A DNA stretch of 64,000 bases from Bacillus sp. es.036 (GCF_002563635.1 NZ_PDIZ01000001.1:1860001-1924000); one strand, 5' to 3'. Shown: positions 45,602 through 55,191, counted from the first letter of the stretch. Notes: a model not told the origin generated them from the letters alone. Numbers and translations are program-made.

Positions 45602-46053
45602 TTGAGTTTTTACGGTGGATTATTAGCGGTTCACATTATCGTAGCGGTATGTGGGCTTGGAGCAACATTTGCTCTACCAGTGTTAATGGGATTACCTAAA
45701 ACAGTAAGCCAGGCAAGATTTGACCATTCAGTTTCGACAGGATTTGAAAAAATCGCAAAAATAGGTAGTTTAACGCTACTTGTTACTGGTCTTAGATAGG
45801 TGCGCTTCACCCATTTTTTTTACACAAAGTTGGTTTATCGCTTCACTCGTTATTTACATACTTGTCCAGCCTGTTGTAGCTGGGATCCTCCCTAAAAAGA
45901 CCGCTCAGGCAAGTGCGTCTTTTAGGAGAAGCCGATGGAGATACGCTTCCGGAGGAGAACAAACGGATTGGAAAACAGATGGCACCTTTTACAAATGTAA
46001 TGAATGCATCTGCTATTATTCTTATTATTTTACTGACATTGAAACCCTTTTAA
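45602..46053 (+). pseudogene. Decayed DUF2269-type membrane protein gene
   Basis: Frame 1 (from TTG 45602) gives FYGGLLAVHIIVAVCGLGAT, then a membrane protein start that stops at 45797-45799. A second frame continues HPFFFTQSWFIASLVIYILV, then QPVVAGILPKK. A third gives RLLGEADGDTLPEENKRIGK, then QMAPFTNVMNASAIILIILL before TAA at 46051-46053. Joined, they make one about 150-residue DUF2269-like protein broken by at least two frameshifts. There is also no ribosome-binding site. A sequencing error is an alternative, but two independent shifts make decay more likely. Confidence 0.72.
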
Positions 46054-46067
46054 GAATCGATCATAAA

Positions 46068-46095
46068 TAAGGCCGTCTTAGCGGCCTTATTTTTT
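46068..46095. terminator. Bidirectional terminator
   Basis: ATAAGGCCG/CGGCCTTAT stem with a 6-base loop and seven Ts, between the decayed gene and the alkyltransferase-like gene. Confidence 0.82.
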
Positions 46096-46107
46096 TATTC
46101 TTTTATT

Positions 46108-46425
46108 TCATTTTGGCGGATCGTAGCGATAGATCGTTAAATCTATTTTTGAATTCGGGTGAAAGACGATTCCTTCCCCTTCCAACATCATTTTCTGATC
46201 AATATAACCATCTTCCGACTTTAACCCGATCTCACCTTTAGCGTTTATCACTCGATGCCACGGAAGTTCATGCTTTCGGCTCATAGTGTGTAGAATTCGA
46301 ACAACTTGCCTTGCACCACGTGGACTTCCTGCACACTTTGCAATTTGTCCATAAGTCATCACTTTACCTGGTGGAATTTTTTTAATAATCGTAACAACAT
46401 TTTCAGTAAACAGCTCCACATTCAT
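46108..46425 (-). CDS. Alkyltransferase-like protein (ATL, MGMT family without Cys)
   Basis: The 105-residue protein matches the DNA-binding domain of O6-alkylguanine-DNA alkyltransferase: IPPGKVMTYGQIAKCAGSPR, GARQVVRIL, and LPWHRVINAKGEIGL. The active-site PCHRV reads PWHRV, so alkyl transfer is impossible. This is the mark of ATL proteins, which bind alkylated guanine and hand it to nucleotide excision repair. ATG 46425 follows AGAGGGTG closely. It is monocistronic. Confidence 0.9.
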   Translation of the reverse strand: MNVELFTENVVTIIKKIPPGKVMTYGQIAKCAGSPRGARQVVRILHTMSRKHELPWHRVINAKGEIGLKSEDGYIDQKMMLEGEGIVFHPNSKIDLTIYRYDPPK

Positions 46426-46560
46426 CACCCTCTAACGCAACATTCTATTCAATTATTATAACAGTCCCCACTATCTCTCAAGGAATAAAACGTTGTATAA
46501 AAAGATCGTCATGCTAGAAACTAATCTTAGTTAGCTATTGCAAAAGGAGCTTAAAAGGTT

Positions 46561-48207
46561 ATGGATAAGCGTTTAATTGATTGGCCAACATTTTTAGGTG
46601 CTTTGAGTTTATTACTGCTTGTAACTGTTCCGCTTGTACTTTTTCCTGAAAAGGGAAAGGAAATTGTCAACAAAGCGAATGAGTTCGTCACCACCCAATT
46701 TGGGGTTCTCTATTTACTTGTAGGTCTGGGGATTTTTTTCTTTTTAATTTATGTCGCCTTTAGTGATAATGGTAGAGTGCGCTTAGGGGAAGAGGACGAG
46801 CGTCCTGAATTTAACAATTTTTCATGGGCAGGAATGCTTTTCTGCGCTGGAATTGGATCAAGTATTTTATACTGGGGCACCATTGAATGGGCGTATTACT
46901 ATCAAGGCCCACCATTTGGTCTAGAACCCGGAACGGAAGAAGCAATCCTATGGGCAAGTACATATGGCATCTTCCACTGGGGCCCGATCGCATGGGCCAT
47001 CTATACGCTACCCGCTTTACCGATGGCCTATTTCTACTATGTCCGTAAAAAACCCGTACTAAAAATAAGTGAAGCAACAAGACCATTAATCGGAAAACTT
47101 GTAGATGGCCCACTTGGAACGATTATTGATGTGCTTTTTATGTTTGGGCTTCTTGGCGGGGCAGGTACAACGCTAGCACTCGGTACTCCAATGATCGCAG
47201 AAGGAATTGATGCTCTCACAGGTATTGGCGTAACAATGGTACTAAAAACGTTGATTCTCGTTCTTGTAACAGCCATTTTCGCCATCAGTGCTTATTCAGG
47301 ATTAAAAAAAGGAATTAAAATATTATCTGATATTAACTTAGTTCTCTCAATTTTTCTGCTTCTATTTGTATTAATCTTTGGGCCAACCCGTTTTCTCGTT
47401 GAAACAGCCACAAACAGCGTCGGTTTGTTGTTGGATAACTTCTTTCATATGAGTACTTGGACAGAGCCATTTAATGCTCTTGGTCCATATGATAAAACAG
47501 GCTTTCCGGAAAGTTGGACCGTGTTTTACTGGGCCTGGTGGATCGTATACGCCCCTTTTGTTGGGTTGTTTGTTGCCAAAATTTCAAGGGGACGATCCAT
47601 AAAGCAAATGATTCTTGGAACCATTAGTTATGGAACTTTTGGAAGTTTATTGTTCTTTGGTATTCTCGGAAATTATGGACTTCATATGCAATTAACAGGT
47701 GAGTTTGATGTGATTGGGGTACTTAATGATGAGGGAGCACCTAGAGCCATCATAGAAACCATTGGTCAACTTCCATTTTCATGGTTTATGATCTTCATTT
47801 TTGTCGTGTTAGCGATCATTTTTCTTGCGACGACGTTTGACTCAAGCTCTTATATTTTAGCCTCCGTTGTTCAAAAAGAGGTCAAAGATGAACCTCTACG
47901 CTGGAACAGACTGTTTTGGGCATTCGCGCTCTGCCTTATGCCGTTAGTCCTCATGTTTGTCGGGGGACTTGGAACACTTCAAACAGCGAGTATCGTAGGT
48001 GGATTTCCCCTTCTCTTTATTATGATTATGCTTGGTTGGTCATTTATGCGAGCTTCTACAGCTGATATCAAAGCTTCTGAACATTATGATCCTAAAACCT
48101 TTTCATTAAATTACAAAAAGATTTTACAATCTATCAAGCGCAAAAAAACGAAGAAACAAAAAGGACCTGTCGATGCTCATTTTGAAGAGGATAAGAAAGA
48201 TGAATAG
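46561..48207 (+). CDS. BCCT-family transporter, CaiT-like branch
   Basis: A 548-residue, 12-helix BCCT carrier of a different type from the one at 2837. The second-helix motif reads CAGIGSSILYWGTIEWAYYY, then QGPPFGLEPG, and it has FHWGPIAWAIY and GFPESWTVFYWAWWIVYAPF. These follow E. coli CaiT (WGSIE...PPFGLEP; WTVFYWAWW) rather than BetP/OpuD. Carnitine, betaine or a related quaternary amine is likely. A basic-acidic C-terminal tail may sense osmotic state. AAAGGAG precedes ATG. Confidence 0.85.
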   Translation: MDKRLIDWPTFLGALSLLLLVTVPLVLFPEKGKEIVNKANEFVTTQFGVLYLLVGLGIFFFLIYVAFSDNGRVRLGEEDERPEFNNFSWAGMLFCAGIGSSILYWGTIEWAYYYQGPPFGLEPGTEEAILWASTYGIFHWGPIAWAIYTLPALPMAYFYYVRKKPVLKISEATRPLIGKLVDGPLGTIIDVLFMFGLLGGAGTTLALGTPMIAEGIDALTGIGVTMVLKTLILVLVTAIFAISAYSGLKKGIKILSDINLVLSIFLLLFVLIFGPTRFLVETATNSVGLLLDNFFHMSTWTEPFNALGPYDKTGFPESWTVFYWAWWIVYAPFVGLFVAKISRGRSIKQMILGTISYGTFGSLLFFGILGNYGLHMQLTGEFDVIGVLNDEGAPRAIIETIGQLPFSWFMIFIFVVLAIIFLATTFDSSSYILASVVQKEVKDEPLRWNRLFWAFALCLMPLVLMFVGGLGTLQTASIVGGFPLLFIMIMLGWSFMRASTADIKASEHYDPKTFSLNYKKILQSIKRKKTKKQKGPVDAHFEEDKKDE

Positions 48208-48241
48208 CATAACAGATAATTTTTCCATATCGAAAATTATA

Positions 48242-48270
48242 TTGACACTTTCAGTGGGTCATGATAAAAA
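48242..48270 (+). promoter_or_regulatory. Predicted promoter of the NSS T-box unit
   Basis: TTGACA (48242-48247), a 17-base spacer ending in an extended TGA, then TAAAAA (48265-48270). Confidence 0.5.
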
Positions 48271-48276
48271 TTGAAT

Positions 48277-48518
48277 AACTCTATAAATATTGAACTGCTT
48301 TGAAGGAAAACAAGTAGCCACCTTTTCCCTATTGAAGAGAGCCGATGGTTGGTGAGAATCGGTATATAAAAGGACGTGAATTTCATTTCTGGAGCTTCTT
48401 TTGTACTCGCAAAAGACGGTGAAGATCGTTACACAATGAAGAGGTGAGTTTTCTCACAACCAGGGTGGTACCGCGATAACAATCGTCCCTACGGATAACG
48501 TAGGGGCGATTTTTTTGT
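48277..48518 (+). ncRNA. T-box riboswitch, phenylalanine-type specifier
   Basis: The leader has the AGTA element (CAAGTAGCC), AGAGAGCCGATGGTTGGTGAGAA-type stem I blocks shown across 48335-48361, the specifier region GTGAATTTCATTTCTGGAGC, the T-box AGGGTGGTACCGCG at 48462-48475, and a terminator (ATCGTCCCTACG/CGTAGGGGCGAT, then seven Ts). The specifier reads TTT (48381-48383) or TTC (48382-48384); both mean Phe, and TTC is the more usual T-box codon. It controls the NSS transporter 46 bases downstream. Confidence 0.92.
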
Positions 48519-48564
48519 GGAATGACGGAATCAGCATTCAATAATAAACGAAAGGAGCAACAGT

Positions 48565-49908
48565 ATGAGTCAAAATGAACAATGGTCTTCAAGACTTGGT
48601 TTTATCCTAGCTGCAGCAGGTTCAGCGATTGGTTTAGGGGCCATATGGAAATTCCCGTACACAGCAGGTCAAAATGGAGGTGGCGCTTTCTTTCTGATCT
48701 TTATTCTATTCACATTAGTACTTGGTCTTCCACTTCTACTAGCAGAATTTTCAATTGGACGAACCGCTCAAAGCAATGCGGTAGATTCTTATAAAACGAT
48801 ATCTCCAGAATCAAAGTGGTATCGAGTTGGTATTATGGGGATGATCACTTCTTTCATCTTGTTATCCTTTTATAGTGTCATTGGAGGATGGATTATCGCC
48901 TACTTGTATAAAGCTGTTACAGGAGAGTTAACAGGCCTCTCCTCCGATGAGTACGCACAAGTATTCGGTACGACAATATCAAATTCGTTTGTTAGTATTT
49001 TCGCGCAATTCATTTTCATTATTCTCACTATTCTTGTTGTAGCTAGAGGTGTAGAGAAAGGGATTGAACAGGCAAGTAAAGTAATGATGCCGGCTTTATT
49101 TCTTCTCTTCATTATTCTAGTCATTCGAGCCGTTACGCTAGAAGGTTCAATGGAAGGCATTTTGTTCTTGCTTCAACCTGACTTCACAAAAGTAACCTCT
49201 CAAACAATTTTAGAAGCAATGGGACAATCATTCTTCACATTGAGTGTCGGAGTATCGGTTATGGTCACGTATAGTTCATACTTACCAAAAACACAAAGTT
49301 TACCACGTTCCGCTCTGTCGATTGTGGTAATGAACGTTTTTATCGTTCTTCTTGCTGGTCTAGCGATTTTCCCTGCCGTTTTTGCTTTTGATCTTGAAGC
49401 TGGAGCTGGTCCCGTTCTCTTGTTTAATGTGCTTCCGACAGTATTTGGTCAGTTACCATTCGGAATGCTCTTTTTCATTGCCTTTTTGGTTCTGTTCTTG
49501 TTTGCAGCATTAACTTCTGCTTTTTCAATGCTTGAGATCATTGTATCGGTTATTTCGAAAGGTGACCTTAAGAAACGAAAAAAATGGGCATGGATCATTG
49601 GGCTTGCCATTTTCGCTGTTGGTATTCCATCAGCTCTCTCATACGGTGTTTTGAGCGATGTCACCTTATTCAATAAAACGATATTTGATTTAGCCGATTA
49701 CGCGGTAAGTAATGTGCTTCTACCGATCGGAGCTTTGTTAATATCCATTTTTGTTCCTTTAAAAATGAAGAAATCTGCCCTTTATGAAGAATTGAAACGT
49801 GGAAGTGGGTTAAAGAAAGGCTTGTTCGAAACATGGTATTTTCTTATCCGTTTTGTCGCACCGCTTCTTATTCTTTTCGTTATGTTAGATGTTCTTGGAA
49901 TTTGGTAA
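48565..49908 (+). CDS. NSS-family Na+-coupled amino acid transporter (MhsT-like)
   Basis: The 447-residue, about 11-helix protein opens with the neurotransmitter:sodium symporter signature [20 protein letters not shown], then [14 protein letters not shown]. Helix 6-8 features such as [20 protein letters not shown] are typical of the LeuT fold. Size and helix count fit MhsT of Bacillus halodurans, which carries hydrophobic amino acids. The Phe-type T-box leader indicates uptake of phenylalanine or aromatic amino acids under Phe starvation. AAAGGAG precedes ATG. Confidence 0.88.
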   Translation: MSQNEQWSSRLGFILAAAGSAIGLGAIWKFPYTAGQNGGGAFFLIFILFTLVLGLPLLLAEFSIGRTAQSNAVDSYKTISPESKWYRVGIMGMITSFILLSFYSVIGGWIIAYLYKAVTGELTGLSSDEYAQVFGTTISNSFVSIFAQFIFIILTILVVARGVEKGIEQASKVMMPALFLLFIILVIRAVTLEGSMEGILFLLQPDFTKVTSQTILEAMGQSFFTLSVGVSVMVTYSSYLPKTQSLPRSALSIVVMNVFIVLLAGLAIFPAVFAFDLEAGAGPVLLFNVLPTVFGQLPFGMLFFIAFLVLFLFAALTSAFSMLEIIVSVISKGDLKKRKKWAWIIGLAIFAVGIPSALSYGVLSDVTLFNKTIFDLADYAVSNVLLPIGALLISIFVPLKMKKSALYEELKRGSGLKKGLFETWYFLIRFVAPLLILFVMLDVLGIW

Positions 49909-49913
49909 ACAGG

Positions 49914-49946
49914 AAAAGCCTCACCTTATGGCGGTGAGGCTTTTTA
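49914..49946. terminator. Bidirectional terminator
   Basis: AAAAGCCTCACC/GGTGAGGCTTTT stem with a short loop between convergent NSS and PBP genes. Confidence 0.88.
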
Positions 49947-49948
49947 CT

Positions 49949-52000
49949 TCATTCTTCTTTTTCTTTTTCTTCGATAGGTGCAGCAGGTTTGGGTTCATCT
50001 TTCAGATCGAAATAAGCTTTAAATAGCCGCCTTGCAATATCTTTGTTGACTGATTCATTGCGATCACTGCTCAAACTTGGAATCACGACCGCTAACGCAA
50101 TTTCTGGATCTTCATAAGGAGCATAGCCTACAAAGGTTAAATTAAATCCATCAATATTATTATCACGACCAAATTTCACTTCAGCCGTACCCGTTTTACC
50201 AGCATGAGTGAAATCTGTCCCTTTGAAATATTTTGTTGCTGTTCCGTTACTAGCATTCGTAACCCTCCATAAACCATTTTGTACTCTGTTAATATCGCTT
50301 TGACTCATTTGAATATGATTCATAACGTTTGTATCAAACTGATCAACAATAATATTCGATAAACCATCGACATTTGATGCCTCGTGAACTTCTTTTAAGA
50401 AATGAGGCTGAATTCTTTTTCCGTCGTTTGCAATCGTTGAAATATACTGAGCCATCTGAAGAGGTGTGTACGTATCAAATTGGCCAATCATTAAGTCCAT
50501 TAAGTTACCAATTTGTTGGATTCCACCGTTGATTCCTGTCGTTTCGATTGGCATATCAATTCCAGTTTTGTTACCTAGTCCGAATTGATTAAAATGATAG
50601 CGCACATCATTAAAAGTACTTGGGTCCCAAGGAATACCACTTGTATTTGGAACATAGTCGTAGCCTGCCATCATCATGGCAATTCGGAACATGTACACGT
50701 TAGAGGATCTTTCCAACGCTTCTACATCATTCACCCATCCAAGATTTGCATAGGAAGCTTTATCCTTAGTAGCTGGAATCGAGATTGGCGTGTCATACAA
50801 AGTTGTCCCATGACCGATGACACCAGTTTCATAACCGGTTAGTACGGAGGCGCCTTTTACCGCGGAACCCATTTCATAAGCTTCAGATAAGGTTCCATAT
50901 GAATATTCAATATACTCATTGTCTTCTGAGCTGTATTTTGTCCCACCAAATGCTAGTATCTCACCAGTGTCAGGATCCATTCCAATCGCATAAGCACGAT
51001 CTGCATAAGGGTTCCCGCGCGCTCTTGCTTTTCTTAATTCTTCTTCAAGAATCGTTTCAAGCTCCTGTTGCAAATCAATATCGACTGTTAAAACCAGATC
51101 ATTCCCTCTTTTACCTGGAATCACTTCAGGTTCCCCGATTGGCTTTCCTGATTTGTCCGTAACATATTTCTTCATGGACTTCTGCCCTCTTAATAAATCT
51201 TCATACTGCTTCTCAAGATAGCTGATGCCGACAAGATCGTTATTATCGTAGCCTTTCATCGTATAAGCATCCAGCGATTCTTTTGGAATTTGACCTAAGT
51301 TCCCGAACATTGTTTCCATCGTTTCATCATAAGGATAAACCCGCTCAGCATCTGGCGATATGTCGACTCCCGGTAAATCTTCAAGGTTTTCACTAACTTG
51401 CGCAATTTCTTCTCGTGTTAACCCCTTCTTAATAGACTGAGAAGAGAGTGCATACCCCGAGTCCATCTGGCGTTTGATTGCCGCAATTTTTAATTCATCC
51501 TTATCACTTGTAATTTCCTTAAGATCTTCTTCGTTGATGCGATCGATTTGTAGGCGATAAGCCTTTTTAGACTCAAGTTCTTCCCATTCTTCTTCTGATA
51601 ATTTGGCCTTGGCTTTCTCTGGTCTAGTCATAATCCAGAAATCTTTCAAATCGCGCTCTGTCACCTTATCCGTATCCATCTCAATAAATGAAGCTAATTT
51701 ACGAGCAACCTCAAGTCTTTCCTCTTGTTTCGTATTTTGATTTCGAATATAGGTTAACGTAAACGTTGGTTCATTATCGACAATAACTCTTCCATACCGA
51801 TCATACATTTTCCCTCTAGGTGCCGATGATTTCGCTGTTACATTCTCGGTTTGCTCTGATATTCGTTCGAAATCTTCCCCTTGTACAATTTGAATCATCC
51901 CAAGTCTAAGGATAAGAATAGAAAACAATAGAAAAACAAATAGAAACAAAATATTTAGCCGAAACGGCACATGTGTTTTCTTCATTTTTTCCTTAATCAT
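49949..52000 (-). CDS. Class B penicillin-binding protein (PbpA/PbpH-like transpeptidase)
   Basis: The 683-residue protein has one N-terminal membrane helix (LNILFLFVFLLFSILILRLG), then the dimerisation domain (SSAPRGKMYDRYGRVIVDNE) and the transpeptidase domain. The catalytic Ser-x-x-Lys is in EMGSAVKGASV, SxN in ERSSNVYMFRIAM and KTG in HAGKTGTAEVKFG. EMGSxVK instead of PGSxxK is typical of B. subtilis PbpA/PbpH, which build the lateral wall of rods. The tail is Pro/Glu/Lys-rich. ATG 52000 follows GGGGGGAAG. It is monocistronic. Confidence 0.9.
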   Translation of the reverse strand: MIKEKMKKTHVPFRLNILFLFVFLLFSILILRLGMIQIVQGEDFERISEQTENVTAKSSAPRGKMYDRYGRVIVDNEPTFTLTYIRNQNTKQEERLEVARKLASFIEMDTDKVTERDLKDFWIMTRPEKAKAKLSEEEWEELESKKAYRLQIDRINEEDLKEITSDKDELKIAAIKRQMDSGYALSSQSIKKGLTREEIAQVSENLEDLPGVDISPDAERVYPYDETMETMFGNLGQIPKESLDAYTMKGYDNNDLVGISYLEKQYEDLLRGQKSMKKYVTDKSGKPIGEPEVIPGKRGNDLVLTVDIDLQQELETILEEELRKARARGNPYADRAYAIGMDPDTGEILAFGGTKYSSEDNEYIEYSYGTLSEAYEMGSAVKGASVLTGYETGVIGHGTTLYDTPISIPATKDKASYANLGWVNDVEALERSSNVYMFRIAMMMAGYDYVPNTSGIPWDPSTFNDVRYHFNQFGLGNKTGIDMPIETTGINGGIQQIGNLMDLMIGQFDTYTPLQMAQYISTIANDGKRIQPHFLKEVHEASNVDGLSNIIVDQFDTNVMNHIQMSQSDINRVQNGLWRVTNASNGTATKYFKGTDFTHAGKTGTAEVKFGRDNNIDGFNLTFVGYAPYEDPEIALAVVIPSLSSDRNESVNKDIARRLFKAYFDLKDEPKPAAPIEEKEKEE

Positions 52001-52180
52001 TAACTTCCCCCCGTGCATTTCCTTATCTTCCCAACTATCATAACATAGGAAGATTAGGACTTTTTTCCTTATTAGAAAATAAATTCAAAACAATTCCGTT
52101 ATTAGAACGATTTCATTCTGTAAGTATTGACTAAATAAGTTTTAACAAGGTTCCATAAACGCACAACCTAGCTCACATGA

Positions 52181-52207
52181 AAAAAAGCATGCTTTTATAG
52201 CACGCTT
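52181..52207 (-). terminator. Terminator of cls
   Basis: AAGCGTGC/GCATGCTT stem (one G-U) with an AT-rich loop and T-run on the minus strand, just past the cls stop. Confidence 0.75.
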
Positions 52208-52223
52208 CAGGGATGTGAATCAT

Positions 52224-53669
52224 TTATAAAATAGGAGACAATAGTCTCGAGATTGACTCTTTAAATCGAATCCAGAGAGACCTTTCCAAGTAACCTTCTC
52301 CCGTTAATTCCAAGCATTTCTCCATATCTTTAATAAAAACATTTGCCAATTCTTTTGAGATTTCTTCGTCATAGATAAACGCGTTCACTTCAAAGTTTAA
52401 TCGGAAACTCCGTACATCAATGTTGGCGGTACCCACTGAAGAAATTTCACGATCGACTGTGATGGTTTTTGCATGAATAAAACCATTTTGATAAATGTAG
52501 ATTCTTGCCCCCGCTTTTAGTAATTCGCCAACATAGGAATAGGTCGCCCAATAAACAAAAGGATGATCTGGCTTATTTGGAATCATTAATCTAACATCTA
52601 CACCACTAAGTGCAGCGATACGAAGGGCATCTAACAGACTTGCATCGGGTATAAAGTAAGGTGTTTGAATAAAGATCGTTCGTTTTGCTGAGGTAATGAG
52701 CTTTATGTACCCATTTTTAATTTGTTCCCATTCAGAATCAGGTCCACTACTCACAACTTGCACACCGGCTTTTCCAATCGGCTCAATGATAGGGAAATAG
52801 CACGCTTCATAACCTACCTTGTTCCGTGCAGCGTGATTCCAATCTAACAAGAATCTCGTCTGCATAGCGAGCGTTGCGCTACCTTCAATTCGAAGGTGTG
52901 TATCCCGCCAATAACCAAACTTCGGATTTAATCCAAGGTACTCATCACCAACATTGAATCCCCCAACATAGCCAAGTACGCCGTCAATAATCACCAGTTT
53001 TCGGTGATTTCGGTAATTCAGTCGTGTATTCACATAGGGGATGCGTGAAGGGAAAAAGACTTCCACTTCTCCACCTGCTTCGATTAACTCTCTGAAAAAA
53101 CGCTTCCTTGTTTTTCTTGATCCCATCTCATCATAAAGAACGCGAACCTTTAGCCCTTCGCGTGCTTTTTCAGCGAGCTTTTCTACAATTCTCTTACCTA
53201 GCTCATCTTTTTGGAAAATATAATATTGGAAGTGAATATGATCTTTCGCGCGACCGATATCCTGAATGAGGGCATTGAACTTTTCCTCACCGTCTGAAAA
53301 AATGCGTATGGCATTATCCTGTGTTAGTACCGCATCGTCATTTACAAGATGCATATAAATCAGGTCCTTATGTCGCGCAATTTCTTCATGCCTGAAAGGA
53401 TAAACGCCGCTTTTAATTTCACTAACCTGCTCCTCAATTAAATCCTCGATTCCAACTTTTTTTATGTTATCCCAGTCAAATAACCTTCTTCTACTTAAGT
53501 TTTGCCCGAATACTAAATACATCACAAAACCAAGAAGAGGGATAAAAAGCAAGACCATAAGCCAAGCCCATGTTGCACCTGCATCCTTGCGTTCGAGGAA
53601 AATAACAAGAGCTGCAAAAACAAGATTAAGTACAAATAAAATCCCTAATAAAATCGAAATAATGTGCAT
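52224..53669 (-). CDS. cls: Cardiolipin synthase
   Basis: The 481-residue enzyme has two N-terminal membrane helices, then two phospholipase-D HKD domains: NHRKLVIIDGVLGYVGGFNV (about 215-240) and HAKTITVDREISSVGTANID (about 395-420). It condenses two phosphatidylglycerols to cardiolipin in the membrane. Length and motifs match bacterial ClsA. ATG 53669 follows AAAGGAGC. It is a single gene. Confidence 0.93.
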   Translation of the reverse strand: MHIISILLGILFVLNLVFAALVIFLERKDAGATWAWLMVLLFIPLLGFVMYLVFGQNLSRRRLFDWDNIKKVGIEDLIEEQVSEIKSGVYPFRHEEIARHKDLIYMHLVNDDAVLTQDNAIRIFSDGEEKFNALIQDIGRAKDHIHFQYYIFQKDELGKRIVEKLAEKAREGLKVRVLYDEMGSRKTRKRFFRELIEAGGEVEVFFPSRIPYVNTRLNYRNHRKLVIIDGVLGYVGGFNVGDEYLGLNPKFGYWRDTHLRIEGSATLAMQTRFLLDWNHAARNKVGYEACYFPIIEPIGKAGVQVVSSGPDSEWEQIKNGYIKLITSAKRTIFIQTPYFIPDASLLDALRIAALSGVDVRLMIPNKPDHPFVYWATYSYVGELLKAGARIYIYQNGFIHAKTITVDREISSVGTANIDVRSFRLNFEVNAFIYDEEISKELANVFIKDMEKCLELTGEGYLERSLWIRFKESISRLLSPIL

Positions 53670-53882
53670 AAATAATAGCTCCTTTAGCGTACACAATCTC
53701 AGGTTAATCGTTTTTCACTTAAGTTTACATCATTTTTAGCTCGTTATTAAGATGATTAATAATCTAAAGATATCACACTTTCTTTTTAATCGAAGCATTT
53801 CTTACCTGAAATCATAGAACCTCTTCCATTTCTTTGAAACACAAAGTAAACTAAAAGTAACGAAAGACAAGGAGGAGTTCAA

Positions 53883-54020
53883 ATGATTGGTAAACCAATT
53901 CATTTCGATGGAAGCTCTAGCATCTCTTCAGCCCCTAGTGAAAAAAAGCTGCCTTTCAAACTAACAGATGAAGTAAGAAAAAACCTCAGCGGCAACCCTT
54001 ATCAGCTACCTAAAAGTTAA
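53883..54020 (+). CDS. 45-residue hydrophilic protein, unknown function
   Basis: The open frame has a strong ribosome-binding site, AAGGAGGAG, 6-7 bases before ATG and ends TAA 54018-54020. The peptide begins MIGKPIHFDGSSSISSAPSE, contains KKLPFKLTDEVRKNLSGNPY and ends QLPKS. It has no membrane helix or cysteine. A terminator follows after 10 bases. The RBS and terminator support a real gene, but I know no family. Confidence 0.6.
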   Translation: MIGKPIHFDGSSSISSAPSEKKLPFKLTDEVRKNLSGNPYQLPKS

Positions 54021-54030
54021 GTCAAACCTG

Positions 54031-54055
54031 GCCTTGCCTAAAGTGCAAGGCTTTT
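54031..54055 (+). terminator. Terminator of the 45-residue ORF
   Basis: GCCTTGC/GCAAGGC stem with a 7-base loop and TTTT. Confidence 0.78.
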
Positions 54056-54197
54056 ATTATGTCCCCACCTTTTTTCACACGTTACGAACAGAAGCAAAAT
54101 AGTTGAATTGGTTCCTCATCTCCTTTATAATTTGCCTTGAATTAAAAATAATTTAATTCAAGATAAATTGCGCATCAAGAAAGGAATGAATGTTGAA

Positions 54198-54833
54198 ATG
54201 GCAAAAGTATTATACATCACGGCACATCCACACGATGATACACAATCTTACAGCATGGCAGTAGGAAAAGCTTTTATCGACACTTACAAAGAAGCGAATG
54301 AGAACGATGAAGTCGTTCATCTCGATCTGTATCGTGAGCATATTCCCCAAATTGATGCTGACGTTTTTAGCGGCTGGGGTAAATTACAGTCCGGAAAAGG
54401 TTTCGAAGAACTATCTGCAAGTGAAAAAGAAAAAGTACAGCGCCTTAATGAATTAAGTGAAGAATTTATTGAGGCTGATAAATATGTGTTCGTAACACCA
54501 CTCTGGAATTTCTCTTTTCCTCCAGTTATGAAAGCTTATTTTGACTCAGTATCCGTGGCTGGTAAAGCCTTTAAATATACTGAAAACGGACCTGTTGGTC
54601 TTTTAACCGATAAAAAAGCGATCCACATCCAGGCTCGCGGTGGCGTTTATTCAGAAGGGCCTGCCGCAGAAATGGAAATGGGTCACCGCTACTTTACAAC
54701 AATGATGCAATTCTATGGCGTGCCAAGCTACGATGGACTTTTTGTAGAAGGTCATAACGCAATGCCAGATAAAGCCGAAGACATTAAGCAAAATGCTATT
54801 GCGCGTGCAAAAGATACCGCACTTACATTCTAA
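54198..54833 (+). CDS. azoR: FMN-dependent NADH azoreductase
   Basis: The 211-residue flavodoxin-fold enzyme opens [20 protein letters not shown] and has [20 protein letters not shown], then [20 protein letters not shown] (FMN phosphate and ring contacts), and [12 protein letters not shown]. It reduces quinones and azo bonds with NADH via FMN and is part of thiol/quinone stress defence in Bacillus. ATG 54198 is the family start; AAAGGA lies 12-15 bases upstream, which is long but acceptable, and no better start is available. Confidence 0.92.
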   Translation: MAKVLYITAHPHDDTQSYSMAVGKAFIDTYKEANENDEVVHLDLYREHIPQIDADVFSGWGKLQSGKGFEELSASEKEKVQRLNELSEEFIEADKYVFVTPLWNFSFPPVMKAYFDSVSVAGKAFKYTENGPVGLLTDKKAIHIQARGGVYSEGPAAEMEMGHRYFTTMMQFYGVPSYDGLFVEGHNAMPDKAEDIKQNAIARAKDTALTF

Positions 54834-54848
54834 TACTATTCACTCAAC

Positions 54849-54880
54849 AAAAAACCAGCTGACTAGCCAGCTGGTTTTTT
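54849..54880. terminator. Bidirectional terminator
   Basis: A 12-bp stem, AAAAAACCAGCT/AGCTGGTTTTTT, between azoR and the CopZ-like gene, ending at the latter's stop codon. Confidence 0.88.
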
Positions 54881-55086
54881 TATGAAACAACGTATCCCTG
54901 ATTTTTCACTATTTCTTGTAAAGCTGTTAGAGAAACCTTGTTTGAATCGAAGGTAACATCTGCATTTCCTTCTTTAAAATGAATTTCAACAGCCGATACA
55001 CCACTTAATTCTAGTAAGGCGCTACGAATTACCGATACACAGTGATCACCAGTCATCCCGTTAATTTTCAAGGTTACTTGTTCCAC
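54880..55086 (-). CDS. CopZ-like HMA-domain protein with altered metal site
   Basis: The 68-residue ferredoxin-like HMA domain (EQVTLKINGMTGDHCVSVIR at the start, LTALQEIVKNQGYVVS at the end) is the size of the copper chaperone CopZ. The metal loop GMxCxxC reads GMTGDHC, so the first cysteine is Gly and only one thiol ligand remains, plus His. Normal Cu(I) delivery is doubtful. No CopA ATPase or CsoR gene is near. GTG 55086 follows GGGGAG. Confidence 0.8.
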   Translation of the reverse strand: MEQVTLKINGMTGDHCVSVIRSALLELSGVSAVEIHFKEGNADVTFDSNKVSLTALQEIVKNQGYVVS

Positions 55087-55191
55087 TTTTTTTGTCTCCC
55101 CTCACGAACTTATTTTGCTATTATCCTTCCCGTTCATCAAAATACTATGACGAAACAAAACAGCTTATATTAATGAGCGGTCACAGCTAAT

